Origin: an uncultured Kiloniellaceae bacterium
Lineage (GTDB): Bacteria; Pseudomonadota; Alphaproteobacteria; Kiloniellales; Kiloniellaceae
Direction of reading: 5' to 3'
NCBI GenBank assembly: GCA_947493695.1
Contig: CANLSF010000002.1
Span: forward strand, 806,001 to 870,000
DNA: 64,000 bases
A program made the translations under genes and the position numbers. The notes beneath the pieces are model-generated. The model did not search any database. It was given only the letters and a program-made list of their open reading frames with translations, and was not told where the DNA came from. Below, in pieces: positions 18,018 through 27,541 of the stretch (position 1 is its first letter; every line of letters begins with the position of its first letter).

Positions 18018-19592
18018 ATGACCAAAAAGCCCAACATCCTCTACATCATGGCGGATCAGCACCGCGCCGACTATCTCGCCTGCGCGGGGCACCCGACCCT
18101 CAAGACACCGAACCTGGATCGGTTGGCATCGGAGGGCGTGCGTTTTTCCCATGCCTTCGTGCAGGCGCCCGTCTGCGGCGGTTCGCGCATGAGCAGTTAC
18201 ACCGGGCGTTTCGCTTTTTCCCACGGGGCCTACTACAACAACTACCCGCTGCGCATCGACGAGAAGACCATGGGCGATTACCTGCGGCCCGAAGGTTACC
18301 GCGTCGCCCTGGTCGGCAAGACCCATATGCGGCCCGATATGGAAACCTGCGAGCGGCTCGGCCTTGATTCTGAATCTGCGGATGGCGTCCTCATGCGCCA
18401 ATGCGGGTTCGAACCGGTGGAGCGGGACGACGGCCTGCATCCGGATCAACTGGTCAATCCGAACCTGGCCTATAATCGCTATCTGAAGGAGCAGGGATAC
18501 GAGGGAGACAACCCCTGGCACGAATATGCCAATGCCGCCGAGGGCGAGGACGGCGAGTTACTCTCCGGCTGGTTCCTGCGCAATGCCCGCCTGCCTGCGC
18601 GCGTGAAGGAAGAGCACTCGGAAACCGCCTACATGACCGACCGGGCCATGGACTTCATCCGGGAGACACCAGACCAACCCTGGTGCCTGCACCTATCCTA
18701 CATCAAACCCCACTGGCCCTACATGGCCCCCGCGCCCTACCATGATATTTATGGGCCGGAGGACATGATCGAGGTCAACCGCACTGAAAACGAAAAGGCC
18801 GACTGCAATCCGGTGCTCGCCGCTTTCATGAAGCATGAGGAAAGCATCAACTTCTCCCGCGACGAAGTGCGCGCGACGGTCATCCCGACCTACATGGGCC
18901 TGATCAGCCAGCTCGATCACCACCTGGGCCGCTTGCGCGCCTTTCTGGAGGAAATCGGACAGGCGGAGAACACGATTATCGTCTACACCAGCGATCACGG
19001 CGACTATCTCGGCGACCATTGGCTTGGCGAAAAAGACCTCTTCCACGATGAGGTCATGCAAGTGCCGATGATTGTCTACGACCCCCGCTCTCAGGCCGAC
19101 ATGACCCGGGGGCGCACAATTGGCGACTTCGTCGAGGCCATCGATCTCGCCCCCACTTTCCTGGACTGGTCAGGCGGTGAAGCCCAGTCACACAGATTGG
19201 AGGGACGTTCCATCACACCCCTGCTGCAGGGCGCGAAACCGGACGACTGGCGCACCGCCGTCTTTGCAGACAGCTGCTTTGCGTTACGAGACGCCCGCAA
19301 AGATCTCAATATGGAACCGGACAGCGCCCGCGCTTTCATGGTGCGTACGACACACTGGAAATACATGCGCTTCGAGAGCCACCCACCCGTGCTCTACGAT
19401 CTGCAGAAGGATCCCAAGGAACTCAATGACCTGGGCCGCTCCAACGCCCATGCCGAGGTGCGCACCGAAATGGAGGGACTGCTGTTCGATTGGATGCGCA
19501 AACGAAAACTACGCACAACGGTTAGTGATGCCGAGCTGGAACGGCGCACCGGCGGCGCCAAGTCCCGTGGGATCTATTTCGGGGTGTGGTAA
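18018..19592 (+). CDS. Sulfatase-family hydrolase (arylsulfatase/phosphonate monoester hydrolase-like) with a variant FGly motif
   Basis: The 524-residue protein belongs to the alkaline-phosphatase/sulfatase superfamily: NILYIMADQHRADYL at the N-terminus (metal-binding Asp13), LVGKTHM, HWPYMAP and YTSDHGDYLGDH (metal-binding Asp-His). The formylglycine position reads Cys53-Gly-Gly-Ser-Arg57, whereas the usual motif is C-x-P-S-R, so the proline is replaced by glycine. No signal peptide is present, so the enzyme is cytosolic, as for phosphonate monoester hydrolases and some choline-sulfatase-like enzymes. Substrate unknown. It follows a LysR gene. Confidence 0.85.
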   Translation: MTKKPNILYIMADQHRADYLACAGHPTLKTPNLDRLASEGVRFSHAFVQAPVCGGSRMSSYTGRFAFSHGAYYNNYPLRIDEKTMGDYLRPEGYRVALVGKTHMRPDMETCERLGLDSESADGVLMRQCGFEPVERDDGLHPDQLVNPNLAYNRYLKEQGYEGDNPWHEYANAAEGEDGELLSGWFLRNARLPARVKEEHSETAYMTDRAMDFIRETPDQPWCLHLSYIKPHWPYMAPAPYHDIYGPEDMIEVNRTENEKADCNPVLAAFMKHEESINFSRDEVRATVIPTYMGLISQLDHHLGRLRAFLEEIGQAENTIIVYTSDHGDYLGDHWLGEKDLFHDEVMQVPMIVYDPRSQADMTRGRTIGDFVEAIDLAPTFLDWSGGEAQSHRLEGRSITPLLQGAKPDDWRTAVFADSCFALRDARKDLNMEPDSARAFMVRTTHWKYMRFESHPPVLYDLQKDPKELNDLGRSNAHAEVRTEMEGLLFDWMRKRKLRTTVSDAELERRTGGAKSRGIYFGVW

Positions 19593-19610
19593 CGCCGGGA
19601 GTGCGATCGT

Positions 19611-19675
19611 TTTTGACGAGTCCCGTCAAAAGCGTGAATCGCCCTCCAATTATACGGTTTAGAGGCTGATTCACG
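19611..19675. repeat. Two nested-style inverted repeats after the sulfatase gene
   Basis: TTTTGACG/CGTCAAAA (19611-19631, 5-nt loop) is followed by CGTGAATC/GATTCACG arms at 19633-19640 and 19668-19675. Both can form hairpins in RNA from either strand; they lie between convergent genes and may aid termination. Confidence 0.45.
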
Positions 19676-19676
19676 A

Positions 19677-19697
19677 TTTTCACTTAATCAGTGAAAA
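19677..19697. terminator. Bidirectional terminator-like hairpin between convergent genes
   Basis: TTTTCACT and AGTGAAAA are perfect 8-bp arms around TAATC. The A and T ends allow it to act in either direction, fitting its place between the sulfatase gene (plus) and the MFS gene (minus). Confidence 0.6.
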
Positions 19698-19701
19698 ACG
19701 A

Positions 19702-20988
19702 TCAGACTCTACTCTCGGTTTGATCGGGTCCAGGTTTGATGTCGATGTTTGTTGGCTCCAGCGCTTCGGTGATTGTCGTGCGCTTGCGCCAGGTCCGGAT
19801 CCACATCAGCATCACAAGTATCGCCCCAAAAGCCAAAGGCAGCCGCAGGCCAACGGATTCCGAGAGCGCCCCCATGATCAAAGCGCCTGCCGCAGGCCCG
19901 CCGATAAAGATGATGCCGTAGAGGCTGAGCACCCGTCCGCGGAGATCCCCGTCGACCGACATCTGCAACAGGGTCTGCATACTGACCCCTGTGGCCACCA
20001 TCGCCATCCCCGCGACCGCCACACTCACCAGCCCCAGCCAGATCCAGTCGGTTGCGACAAAAGCCAGCATCGAGAACGACAACAGTAAAGTGTTGAGCAG
20101 TACCAACCGGGTCAGGCCGCCACCGCCCCGCCGGGCAACCCACAGGCCACTCATCACCGCCCCCACGCCCACAGTCGAGGTCAGCAGGGCGAGCGTGTCT
20201 GCCCCACCGCCAAAAACCCTGTCGGCAAAACCGGGCATCAGTTCAACAAAAGGCCGCACACAGAGTGAGGCGGTGGCGAGCAGCAAGAGCATCGGCCCGA
20301 TGCCCGGATGACGCGCGGCGTAAGTGAACCCCTCGCCAAGCTGCACCCAGATCGAGGGAGGTACCTTGCCTTTCCCCCGGTCCGGTCGGCGCGGCACCTT
20401 GATGCGCAGCAGGGCAACCAGAAAGGCCGAGAAGGTCAACGCATTGGCGCCGAACGCCCCCTGGACGCCCACGGTCACGATCAATAAACCTGCCACCGCA
20501 GGACCGATAAAACGCGCCAGGTTAAAGATGATGGAATTGATCGCGATCCCGGTCGAAAGATCCTCGCGCGGCACCAGACTGGGCATCAGCGCCAGACGCG
20601 AAGGCTGATTAAACCCCATGGCAATCCCGTTGATCAGTACAAGCAATGCCAACAACTCGACCGTAACATTGCCCGAGGCTGTCAGAACGAAGAGCGCGAT
20701 GGCCTGACAAAGAGACACGCTCTGCGCTGTCAGCATGATCTTGATGCGGTTGTAGCGGTCCGCCACAACTCCGCCGAAAGGCCCTACGAAAACGGCAGGC
20801 AGAAGATCCGCGCAGGAGATCAACCCCAGCCAAAACCCGGATTCCGTCAACTCCCAGGTCAGCCAGCCCACGGCAACGCGCTGCATCCAGGTCCCGATCA
20901 GCGAGATCGAAGCACCCGAGATGTAGATACGAAAATTCCTGTGTTGCAGGGTGCGAACGACCCCGCCGAACCCGGCCTGACCTGGCAT
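19702..20988 (-). CDS. MFS transporter, EntS/MFS_3-like exporter
   Basis: The 428-residue protein has about 12 membrane segments and features of the MFS_3 (PF05977) group: an N-terminal LQHRNFRIYISGASISLIGTW, FVGPFGGVVADRYNRIK after helix 2, and NQPSRLALMPSLVPREDL in the middle loop. These are mainly exporters of siderophores or drugs. The ATG at 20988 (MPGQAGFGG) fits the family start; an in-frame ATG at 21072 would add 28 unlikely residues. It is divergent from the GNAT gene. Substrate cannot be told. Confidence 0.84.
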   Translation of the reverse strand: MPGQAGFGGVVRTLQHRNFRIYISGASISLIGTWMQRVAVGWLTWELTESGFWLGLISCADLLPAVFVGPFGGVVADRYNRIKIMLTAQSVSLCQAIALFVLTASGNVTVELLALLVLINGIAMGFNQPSRLALMPSLVPREDLSTGIAINSIIFNLARFIGPAVAGLLIVTVGVQGAFGANALTFSAFLVALLRIKVPRRPDRGKGKVPPSIWVQLGEGFTYAARHPGIGPMLLLLATASLCVRPFVELMPGFADRVFGGGADTLALLTSTVGVGAVMSGLWVARRGGGGLTRLVLLNTLLLSFSMLAFVATDWIWLGLVSVAVAGMAMVATGVSMQTLLQMSVDGDLRGRVLSLYGIIFIGGPAAGALIMGALSESVGLRLPLAFGAILVMLMWIRTWRKRTTITEALEPTNIDIKPGPDQTESRV

Positions 20989-21142
20989 TAAGTTTCGCTG
21001 GTGATGTGAGCAGAGAAGACCTATTGAGCCACATCCATCCGATTCTGGCAAAGCGGCAATGGGAGTACACACATTCTAACGCAATAACGTCATGTGCTGC
21101 TGCGCCTTTACGCCTCGTGATTTCTGCTTCAGATTCCTCACA

Positions 21143-21997
21143 ATGTTGAAAATCATCCCCTGCAGCGACATCGAATTCGACGCACTTCACGCAGCCCTGT
21201 GCGAAGCTTTCAGCGATTATCTGGTTCCCATGAAGCCTACGCCGAACCAGTTTCGCTTCATGCTGCGCCAACGTGGCTACGACGAAGATCTCTCCTGGCT
21301 GGCTATATCCGAAGGCAGGATCGTTGGATTCTGGCTGATTGGCTCGAACGGCTGCACAAACCGGAAAACGGCTTACGTGATCGCAACCGGAAGTCTGCCG
21401 GAGCACCGCGGCCAGGGGATAGCGACCGCAATATTCGAACCGTTATGCCAAAACCTCGCAGCCTCCGGCGTCGAAAACCTTCAGCTGGAGGTGATCGATC
21501 AAAACATCGCCGCGCGAAAGACATATGAAAAACTTGGATTCACGCCCCGAAGAGAGGTGGCTTGCTATAAGCTTCCTATACCAACCCGCGGCTCTCCGGT
21601 CCAAAACCAGGTGACAGCCCAACCAATCCCGTTTGAGACGATAGAGCTGGCGGCCTCCACAACATGGGACTGGCATCCCACCTGGCAGAATAGCCTTGAA
21701 GCGCTTGGTCGAATCAGAGACGACCTCGAGATCCAGGGCGTTTACCTTGGGAAGGAATTGACAGGTTACGGAATCGTCATCCGCCCGACCGCCACGCTCG
21801 CACAGTTGGCCGTCCACCGGGATCATCGCCGACAGAGCATCGGCACCAGCATTCTTGCGGCCCTGTCGCTTCGGCTTGATACTGATCATGTCCAGATCAT
21901 CAATGCAGAGGCATCCGATTCCGGCTTCGCCGGCTTTGTCGCGCATAATCAGGGCACCGCCAGAACACGACAGATTGCCTTGTCCCTCAAGGTTTGA
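21143..21997 (+). CDS. Tandem-GNAT N-acetyltransferase
   Basis: The 284-residue protein appears to hold two GNAT domains. The first (about 1-145) has the acetyl-CoA loop LPEHRGQGIATAIFEPLC and a FERKLGF-like end (TYEKLGFTPRR). The second (about 165-284) has LAVHRDHRRQSIGTSILAAL. Only the first has a textbook R/Q-x-x-G-x-G/A loop; the second is weaker. ATG at 21143 (MLKIIPCSD) is chosen over 21092. The agmatinase-like gene begins 32 bp after its stop, so the two may be co-transcribed and the substrate could be an amine, which is a guess. Confidence 0.78.
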   Translation: MLKIIPCSDIEFDALHAALCEAFSDYLVPMKPTPNQFRFMLRQRGYDEDLSWLAISEGRIVGFWLIGSNGCTNRKTAYVIATGSLPEHRGQGIATAIFEPLCQNLAASGVENLQLEVIDQNIAARKTYEKLGFTPRREVACYKLPIPTRGSPVQNQVTAQPIPFETIELAASTTWDWHPTWQNSLEALGRIRDDLEIQGVYLGKELTGYGIVIRPTATLAQLAVHRDHRRQSIGTSILAALSLRLDTDHVQIINAEASDSGFAGFVAHNQGTARTRQIALSLKV

Positions 21998-22029
21998 AAA
22001 AACAAAGAATTCTCGCAATAAGGTGCTTT

Positions 22030-22950
22030 ATGAGCCAATCGCCTGACCGTCCTCTCCCCACCTTCGCAGCCAAAGAAACATTCTTCGGCACCGATAAGAG
22101 CGGCGATGCCGAGATCTCCATCGCCGGCGTGCCAATGGACATCGCCACCACAAACCGCGCCGGTGCCCGGGATGGGCCCGCTGCCGTCAGGCGCGCGAGC
22201 CGCATGGCCGGTGGCACCTATCCCGACCTCTGGCCTGACCTCTATAGCCTCGACTTCGCCGATGTCGGCAACTTCAGTCTCATGATGGGTAAGTTGGAAG
22301 AGTCCCTGGCGCTGATCGAACAGCAGGCCCTTGAGCACGAGCACCTGATCTCGGTCGGTGGCGACCATCTCGTCACTCTGCCTCTGCTGCGCGCCGCCGC
22401 AAAAAAACATGGTGGCCCTCTCGGACTGGTTCATTTCGATGCTCATGTCGATACCTGGGACGAGAACTATGGCGTCCCGGTCACCCACGGCACCAACTTT
22501 CGCATCGCCATCAACGAAGGTCTGGTCGACCCGAAACGCATGATCCAGATCGGCATTCGATGTCGCGTCGAGCCGGAAGTCTGGCAATGGACTCTGGACC
22601 AGGGCGTCACCATCATCACCGCCGAGGAGGTGCACATGGGTAATCCCGCCGATGTCGCGGCCCGAATTCATGAGGTCGTCGGCAGCACGGAAAAGACCTA
22701 TCTGACCTTTGACATCGACTGCCTCGACCCTTCTTGTGCACCGGGCACCGGCACGCCGGAAACAGGCGGTCTGCTGGCCTGGCAGGCCCGTTCAATCCTA
22801 ACCCGCCTCGGCGGTATCAACTTTATCGGTATGGACGTGGTCGAAGTCGCCCCGGCCTATGACGTCGGCGAAATCACCGCGTTGAACGGCGCCTCGGTCA
22901 TGGCATTCTACATGGGACTTCTGGCTGGCACTAAAGACAGGGCGGCGTAG
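22030..22950 (+). CDS. speB: Agmatinase-like ureohydrolase
   Basis: The 306-residue protein carries all manganese-site motifs of the arginase/agmatinase fold: VGGDHLVTLP, HFDAHVDTWD and TFDIDCLDPSCAPGTGTPE. Typical members hydrolyse agmatine to putrescine and urea; guanidinobutyrase and guanidinopropionase share these motifs, so substrate remains open. ATG at 22030 (MSQSPDRP) is preferred to 21994, which overlaps the preceding gene. It follows the GNAT gene closely. Confidence 0.87.
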   Translation: MSQSPDRPLPTFAAKETFFGTDKSGDAEISIAGVPMDIATTNRAGARDGPAAVRRASRMAGGTYPDLWPDLYSLDFADVGNFSLMMGKLEESLALIEQQALEHEHLISVGGDHLVTLPLLRAAAKKHGGPLGLVHFDAHVDTWDENYGVPVTHGTNFRIAINEGLVDPKRMIQIGIRCRVEPEVWQWTLDQGVTIITAEEVHMGNPADVAARIHEVVGSTEKTYLTFDIDCLDPSCAPGTGTPETGGLLAWQARSILTRLGGINFIGMDVVEVAPAYDVGEITALNGASVMAFYMGLLAGTKDRAA

Positions 22951-22954
22951 CGGA

Positions 22955-23293
22955 CTATCCTTTGTCGTTGCCCAAAGTGATCAGCGACGCTGTCTTTTCC
23001 CGGATGATCTCAACCAATTCGGGATCCATGAATCCGTAGTCATCGGGAATATCGAGGACTTGGAGCGCTTTGAACTTCACCTCGTCTCGAAAATCGGCCC
23101 TGATTCTCGACTTGTGTTTCTGCTCCATCACCAGGATCAGATCGGCCCAGCGAATATCGACAAGGGATAATCGGCGCCGCGCATTACGGCTCGTTCCAGC
23201 TGAGCGAACCTCCACGCCAGGCGTTTTACGCCAAACCTCTTCGCCTGTCGGACTCCGCCATTGATTTCGGCTGCAAACGAAAAGAACATTCAC
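22955..23293 (-). CDS. Low-molecular-weight tyrosine-phosphatase-like protein
   Basis: The 112-residue protein begins VNVLFVCSRNQWRSPT, giving the C-x5-R phosphatase loop (Cys7 to Arg13) with a Trp inside it, then VRSAGTS and ADLILVMEQKHKSRI. A general-acid candidate lies in DDYGFMDPEL. It belongs to the short LMW-PTP-related family of about 110 residues. The GTG at 23293 follows GAGGA at workable spacing; an upstream in-frame ATG at 23503 would add 70 arginine-rich residues that look non-coding. It is convergent with the agmatinase gene, 4 bp apart. Confidence 0.8.
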   Translation of the reverse strand: MNVLFVCSRNQWRSPTGEEVWRKTPGVEVRSAGTSRNARRRLSLVDIRWADLILVMEQKHKSRIRADFRDEVKFKALQVLDIPDDYGFMDPELVEIIREKTASLITLGNDKG

Positions 23294-23619
23294 GGACGCC
23301 GTATCCTCAAAGAGCTTCGCCCATTCCCGATAAGGCCAAACATGACCTAGCTGCCGCGCGCGATGGAGTTTGCAGCTTCGCATATACATGAGCTTCCAGG
23401 ACTTGTCGCCGCTAAGATCCGGAAACTGTTTTTGCTTTTTCCCACACCGGCCACGCCTTGCGCGTTTTGCCCGCCGCCAGGCACGTGTTCTGTGGTGAGA
23501 CACTTGTTCGCTCCTGTGTTGTCGGGTTCAGCAGCCGCGGCAACACAGTCGACAAAGGGGATAACCCGGAGCTTACATCTGTTGCAAGAGAGAAACTGGA
23601 GTGTCTGGGGGAGCGTTCA
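23294..23619. other. Gap between phosphatase-like gene and GlxA-type regulator
   Basis: No separate gene is evident. An 8-bp inverted repeat CTGTGTTG/CAACACAG (23514-23521 and 23541-23548) lies shortly after the regulator stop on the minus strand and could help termination. The rest must carry the promoter of the phosphatase-like gene. Confidence 0.4.
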
Positions 23620-24681
23620 TCAATCGCCAGCCGGGCCGAACTTGGCGCGGTAGTCCAGGGGAGAGATCCCGATGTGCCGGACGAAAGCTCTGCGCAGGCG
23701 CTGTTCGTCGGCAAGGCCGGTGTTTCTGGCAATCTTGGACAACGCGAGAGTGGGTTCCAACTCCAGCATGCGCTTCGCGGAGTCCACCCGGATCATCTCC
23801 ACCGATCTGGCCGGCGTGAAACCGGTGCGTTCCTTGTAGTGGCGGGCGAAGCTCCGCGGGCTCATGCCAACCCGCTGTGCCAACGCCTCAACCGCCAGAT
23901 CATCCTTCAGGTTTTCGGCAATCCAGGCATGAAGCTCTGAGAAACTGCCCGCTTCGTCCTGCTTTTGCACATTCAGAACGTTGCTGAACTGCGATTGACC
24001 GCCGGGACGCTTGAAGAAAACCACAAGCGACTGCGCAACCTGCATAGCAACACGGTGATCATGATCTTCTTCGACCATGGCTATCGCGAGGTCGATGCCC
24101 GAAGTTACACCGGCGGCGGACCACATTTTTCCACTCCGCACGAAGATCGGATCCTTCTGGACAGCGACTTCGGGATGCTGGCTCTGGAGTTCACCCGTAT
24201 AACGCCAGTGTGTCGCGACGCATTGACCTTCAAGCAATCCCGCCTTGGCGGTGACGAACGCCCCCATGCAGGTGGTCGCAACCCGGCGGCATTCCGCGTG
24301 ACGGGCCACGACCCATTTGAGGAATTTCTCCTCTTCGAGAAGATCGAACACTCCCACTCCACCCGATATGATCATAGTATCAATCGGCTGCTCCGATGCG
24401 ACCTGAAGAGAGACGGTTTTCAACACGATGCCCGTATCGGTCTGAATTTCTCCCCCGAGCGGAGAAGCCAGCAAAAGCACGTAAGGCGGTTCTTTGCCCG
24501 CTCTGCGCAGCATGTCATTGGCACTCGAAAACACCTGTGCGGGCCCGGCCGCGTCCAGGAGAGTCACACCGGGATAAACCACAATTACGATTCTCTTGGG
24601 ATCCGTAACCCGTCTGGGTTCACTGGCGGTTTTGGCCCGATGCATGGAGCCATTCGCCGGATTGGCAGAATTTGAAGTCAT
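23620..24681 (-). CDS. GlxA-family AraC-type transcriptional regulator
   Basis: The 353-residue protein combines a DJ-1/PfpI-like domain (about 28-215; VIVVYPGVTLLDAAGPAQVF, then TTCMGAFVTAKAGLLEG with the usual cysteine) and an AraC helix-turn-helix pair (about 250-350; VEALAQRVGMSPRSFARHYK and IGISPLDYRAKFG). The DJ-1 part in these regulators serves as a sensor rather than an enzyme. It is divergent from the MFS gene at 24756, with 74 bp between starts, so it probably controls that carrier. Confidence 0.88.
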   Translation of the reverse strand: MTSNSANPANGSMHRAKTASEPRRVTDPKRIVIVVYPGVTLLDAAGPAQVFSSANDMLRRAGKEPPYVLLLASPLGGEIQTDTGIVLKTVSLQVASEQPIDTMIISGGVGVFDLLEEEKFLKWVVARHAECRRVATTCMGAFVTAKAGLLEGQCVATHWRYTGELQSQHPEVAVQKDPIFVRSGKMWSAAGVTSGIDLAIAMVEEDHDHRVAMQVAQSLVVFFKRPGGQSQFSNVLNVQKQDEAGSFSELHAWIAENLKDDLAVEALAQRVGMSPRSFARHYKERTGFTPARSVEMIRVDSAKRMLELEPTLALSKIARNTGLADEQRLRRAFVRHIGISPLDYRAKFGPAGD

Positions 24682-24755
24682 ATTGTCATTTATGCCATTT
24701 GCCCTGAAAGGTACACCAGAAAAAGAACAATTGATAACCAGAAGGCCGATGAAAC

Positions 24756-25997
24756 ATGCAGAAAGATCCCGCGCAGACAGCCAAGCGAACCAACTGGCGT
24801 CCCTGGCTGATGGTCGGTCTTTCTTTCCTGGCCCTGGCTTTGACCTATTCGACGCGCGCGACCTTCGGGCTGGTCATGCCGCTGCTGGAAGAAGAACTCA
24901 ACTGGACTCGCAGCTTCACCTCGGGAATTGCGGCAACCGCACTGATGATGACGGCGATCCTTGCACCGCTGGCCGGTCGGCTTGTCGATCGGCAGGGCGC
25001 GCGCGCTGTCACGCTTCTGGGTATGGCTTTTCTCGCCGCCGGCTGCTTCCTGATCGCCGTGACCAGTCATCCCTGGGCCTTCATGCTGGCATTCGGGGGC
25101 ATTGCCGCGACCGGTTTCGGGCTTGTGGCGGTGCATGTCGTATCCGCGGCGGTCGAGCAGGAATTTGACTCGAACCAGGGGCTGGCCACAGGCATCGCCA
25201 CCTCGGGTGCCAGCGCCGGTCAGCTTCTGGTCGTTCCTCTCCTGGCGTTGCTGATGGCCAGCTACGACTGGCGCCTGGCATTTGTCGCGCTGGGCCTCGT
25301 GACCCTGGTCATGATGCTGTGCGTCAGACGCTGGTTTCCGGGCGGCACCGGCCCCAGTGGGCAGGCGAAAGTGGAGGGTGACACTCAAACCTCTTTGGCC
25401 CAGGATACCTGGAGCATCCTGCGCATGCCGCCCTTCCAGATCCTCTTCTGGAGTTATTTTCTTTGCGGCTACACCACGACGGGTGTGATCGAGACGCATT
25501 TCCTTCCCTACGCCTCCTTTTGCGGCTTCGGGCCGATCCCCTCTGCAACCGCTTACGGCCTGCTCTCGGCAATCAATCTGCTTGGGATGATTCTGGTCGG
25601 TTGGCTGACGGATCACGTGAACCGCCCGCTTCTGCTTGGCGGCATTTATCTCATCCGTGGGCTGACTTTCATTCTGCTCATGCAGGTCGGCACCGATCTG
25701 GAGACCCTGCTTTTCTTCGCGGTCGTCTTCGGACTGGTGGATTACTCAACAACCCCGGTCACCGCGAGCCTGGTCGCGAGCCACATCGGGATTCGCGTGA
25801 TGGGCCTTGCCTTCGGCCTCATTTCGGCCGGACATCAGGTGGGGGCCGCCTTCGGCGCTTACTTCGGGGGTGTGTTGTTCGATCTCTACGCCCGTTACGA
25901 CTGGGTCTGGTGGTCGTCCCTTTGGCTGGCCGTCCTCGCAGGCGCAATGGTTCTGTTGTTACGGGACGAGCCTCGCACCGTCGCCGTGGTAAGTTAA
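24756..25997 (+). CDS. MFS transporter (monocarboxylate/OFA-like)
   Basis: The 413-residue protein has 12 predicted membrane helices, starting LMVGLSFLALALTYSTRATFGLVMP and with GRLVDRQGARAV after helix 2. The central loop (about 195-225) is hydrophilic. The overall layout is that of small-acid carriers in the MCT/OFA branch, but the substrate cannot be assigned. AGAAGGCCGATGAAAC precedes the start region. Its divergent partner is the GlxA-type regulator. Confidence 0.8.
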   Translation: MQKDPAQTAKRTNWRPWLMVGLSFLALALTYSTRATFGLVMPLLEEELNWTRSFTSGIAATALMMTAILAPLAGRLVDRQGARAVTLLGMAFLAAGCFLIAVTSHPWAFMLAFGGIAATGFGLVAVHVVSAAVEQEFDSNQGLATGIATSGASAGQLLVVPLLALLMASYDWRLAFVALGLVTLVMMLCVRRWFPGGTGPSGQAKVEGDTQTSLAQDTWSILRMPPFQILFWSYFLCGYTTTGVIETHFLPYASFCGFGPIPSATAYGLLSAINLLGMILVGWLTDHVNRPLLLGGIYLIRGLTFILLMQVGTDLETLLFFAVVFGLVDYSTTPVTASLVASHIGIRVMGLAFGLISAGHQVGAAFGAYFGGVLFDLYARYDWVWWSSLWLAVLAGAMVLLLRDEPRTVAVVS

Positions 25998-26557
25998 GTT
26001 CAAAACTCATAACATCCCTGGAGGTGACCGGAGATAAAATCAGGTTGGGATTGAGGATCCTGGCTTCACGAACCGTAACTCAATGTCATTGGAACCGGTT
26101 CTGTCACAATGCTCTGGTTGCCCACAAGGGAAAGCACGTTTTTGCCTCACGTGATTCACTACAGTTCCTGGCTCGAAGCAATTCTGCACCAGAGCCTTAT
26201 GAGTCCGATATCCGGATAGAACTGCCAAATTCGCTATTTTTCTGACGGCTGACAGTCCCCTATGAAGCTAAGGCGCTTGCAGCACGCTAAATCCGCTGTT
26301 TAACTGAAACCAGATGAGCAATGACTACTCAAAGTCAAAACGTCATATGCCTTAGATCGCTTGACAACGAACACTTGTCGACACCAGCGAAACTAATTGG
26401 ACCAATTGCTTGGTGGGGGTCTCGACCCATCTTTTCGCTCTTCGCGCCCCGCTTTCTCAACCGATTAGTTCGTGTGTTTGCAATCGAAATGGAGGCTCGC
26501 GAACAAACCGGGTGACAACGATTGGGTTGCGGAGCCCAAACAGTTCTTACGACAGTG
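25998..26557. other. Non-coding stretch before gspK
   Basis: No convincing gene on either strand. Base composition drops toward AT here, continuing into gspK. It should hold the gspK promoter; I could not pick a clear -35/-10 pair. Confidence 0.5.
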
Positions 26558-27526
26558 ATGATCGAATTCAGGCATCCCTTGCGAAAAACACCACTCCTTA
26601 GGACCAGTCGGGGCGTTGCTCTGGTCGCGGTTATCTGGGTCACGTCAGTCCTAGCCATAATCGCAACAAGCGTTGCTACCTCAAGCAAAACCGAAACAAG
26701 CCTTAGTCGCAATCGGGTGGAGAATGCTCAAGCCAGAGCCTTGGCAGACGCAGGCGTCCAGCGCGCACTCCTGACGCTCCTGTCTCAACATGGCGCTCGC
26801 ACAAAATCCGACAACGGACAATCTACAAACCCGACGACTGGCCCGGGACTAGCGCTAATCCAGGGCCTTCAACCACTACGCCGTGACGGCACAGAGTACG
26901 TCTGGCCATTCAACAGCGGCAGCGTGCGAATTTCGGTCCACCTGGAAAGCGGCAAAATCAATCTGAACGCCGAGAACGAAGAACTTTTGGGTGGCTTGTT
27001 GCGCTCAACCGGACTAACGCCAACAGATGTTCGCAGTATCACGGACACAGTTTTAGATTTTCGAGATCCGGATTCAGAACAACGCACCTACGGACGCGAG
27101 ACAGCCGGCTATGTCGCACTAGGGCTCAAATACGGCGCTAAAAACCGTAACTTTGAAGCGGTGGATGAACTCCTGCTCATTCCCGGTGTGACTCGTAGTC
27201 TTTACCAGAAAATACGCCCAGCTCTGACCGTATATTCCGCTGTTCAAGGCTTTAATCCAAACTATGCACCGATCGAAGCTTTTATGGCGCTGCCGGGTGT
27301 GGATCGGCAAGAAGCCATAGCTCTTCTCCAGCGCCGGCAAAACATGCTTGAAGATGATTTCAGACAATCCCTCCCGGCATCATCACTTTACTCAAGCAAT
27401 GTCGCACCGGTAATGACAATCATCGCAGATGCTACAACTAAAAGTGGCGCAGGATTTACTCGCGAAGCAATCATCGCCCTGGTTCCAAGCGAAAATCCGC
27501 CGTACTACATCTTTAGTTGGGACTGA
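26558..27526 (+). CDS. gspK: Type II secretion minor pseudopilin GspK
   Basis: The 322-residue protein has a short basic leader and RGVALVAVIWVTSVLAIIAT, the prepilin cleavage site with the GspK-typical absence of glutamate at +5. The globular part contains LNAENEELL, the FRDPDSEQR region and two helix-hairpin-helix-like LLLIPGVT and ALPGVDRQEA stretches found in GspK. It caps the pseudopilus with GspI and GspJ. It lies on the opposite strand from all other gsp genes and converges with gspD, 15 bp apart. ATG at 26558 is chosen; 26522 is also open. Confidence 0.86.
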   Translation: MIEFRHPLRKTPLLRTSRGVALVAVIWVTSVLAIIATSVATSSKTETSLSRNRVENAQARALADAGVQRALLTLLSQHGARTKSDNGQSTNPTTGPGLALIQGLQPLRRDGTEYVWPFNSGSVRISVHLESGKINLNAENEELLGGLLRSTGLTPTDVRSITDTVLDFRDPDSEQRTYGRETAGYVALGLKYGAKNRNFEAVDELLLIPGVTRSLYQKIRPALTVYSAVQGFNPNYAPIEAFMALPGVDRQEAIALLQRRQNMLEDDFRQSLPASSLYSSNVAPVMTIIADATTKSGAGFTREAIIALVPSENPPYYIFSWD

Positions 27527-27541
27527 GGCCTCACACAAAAA

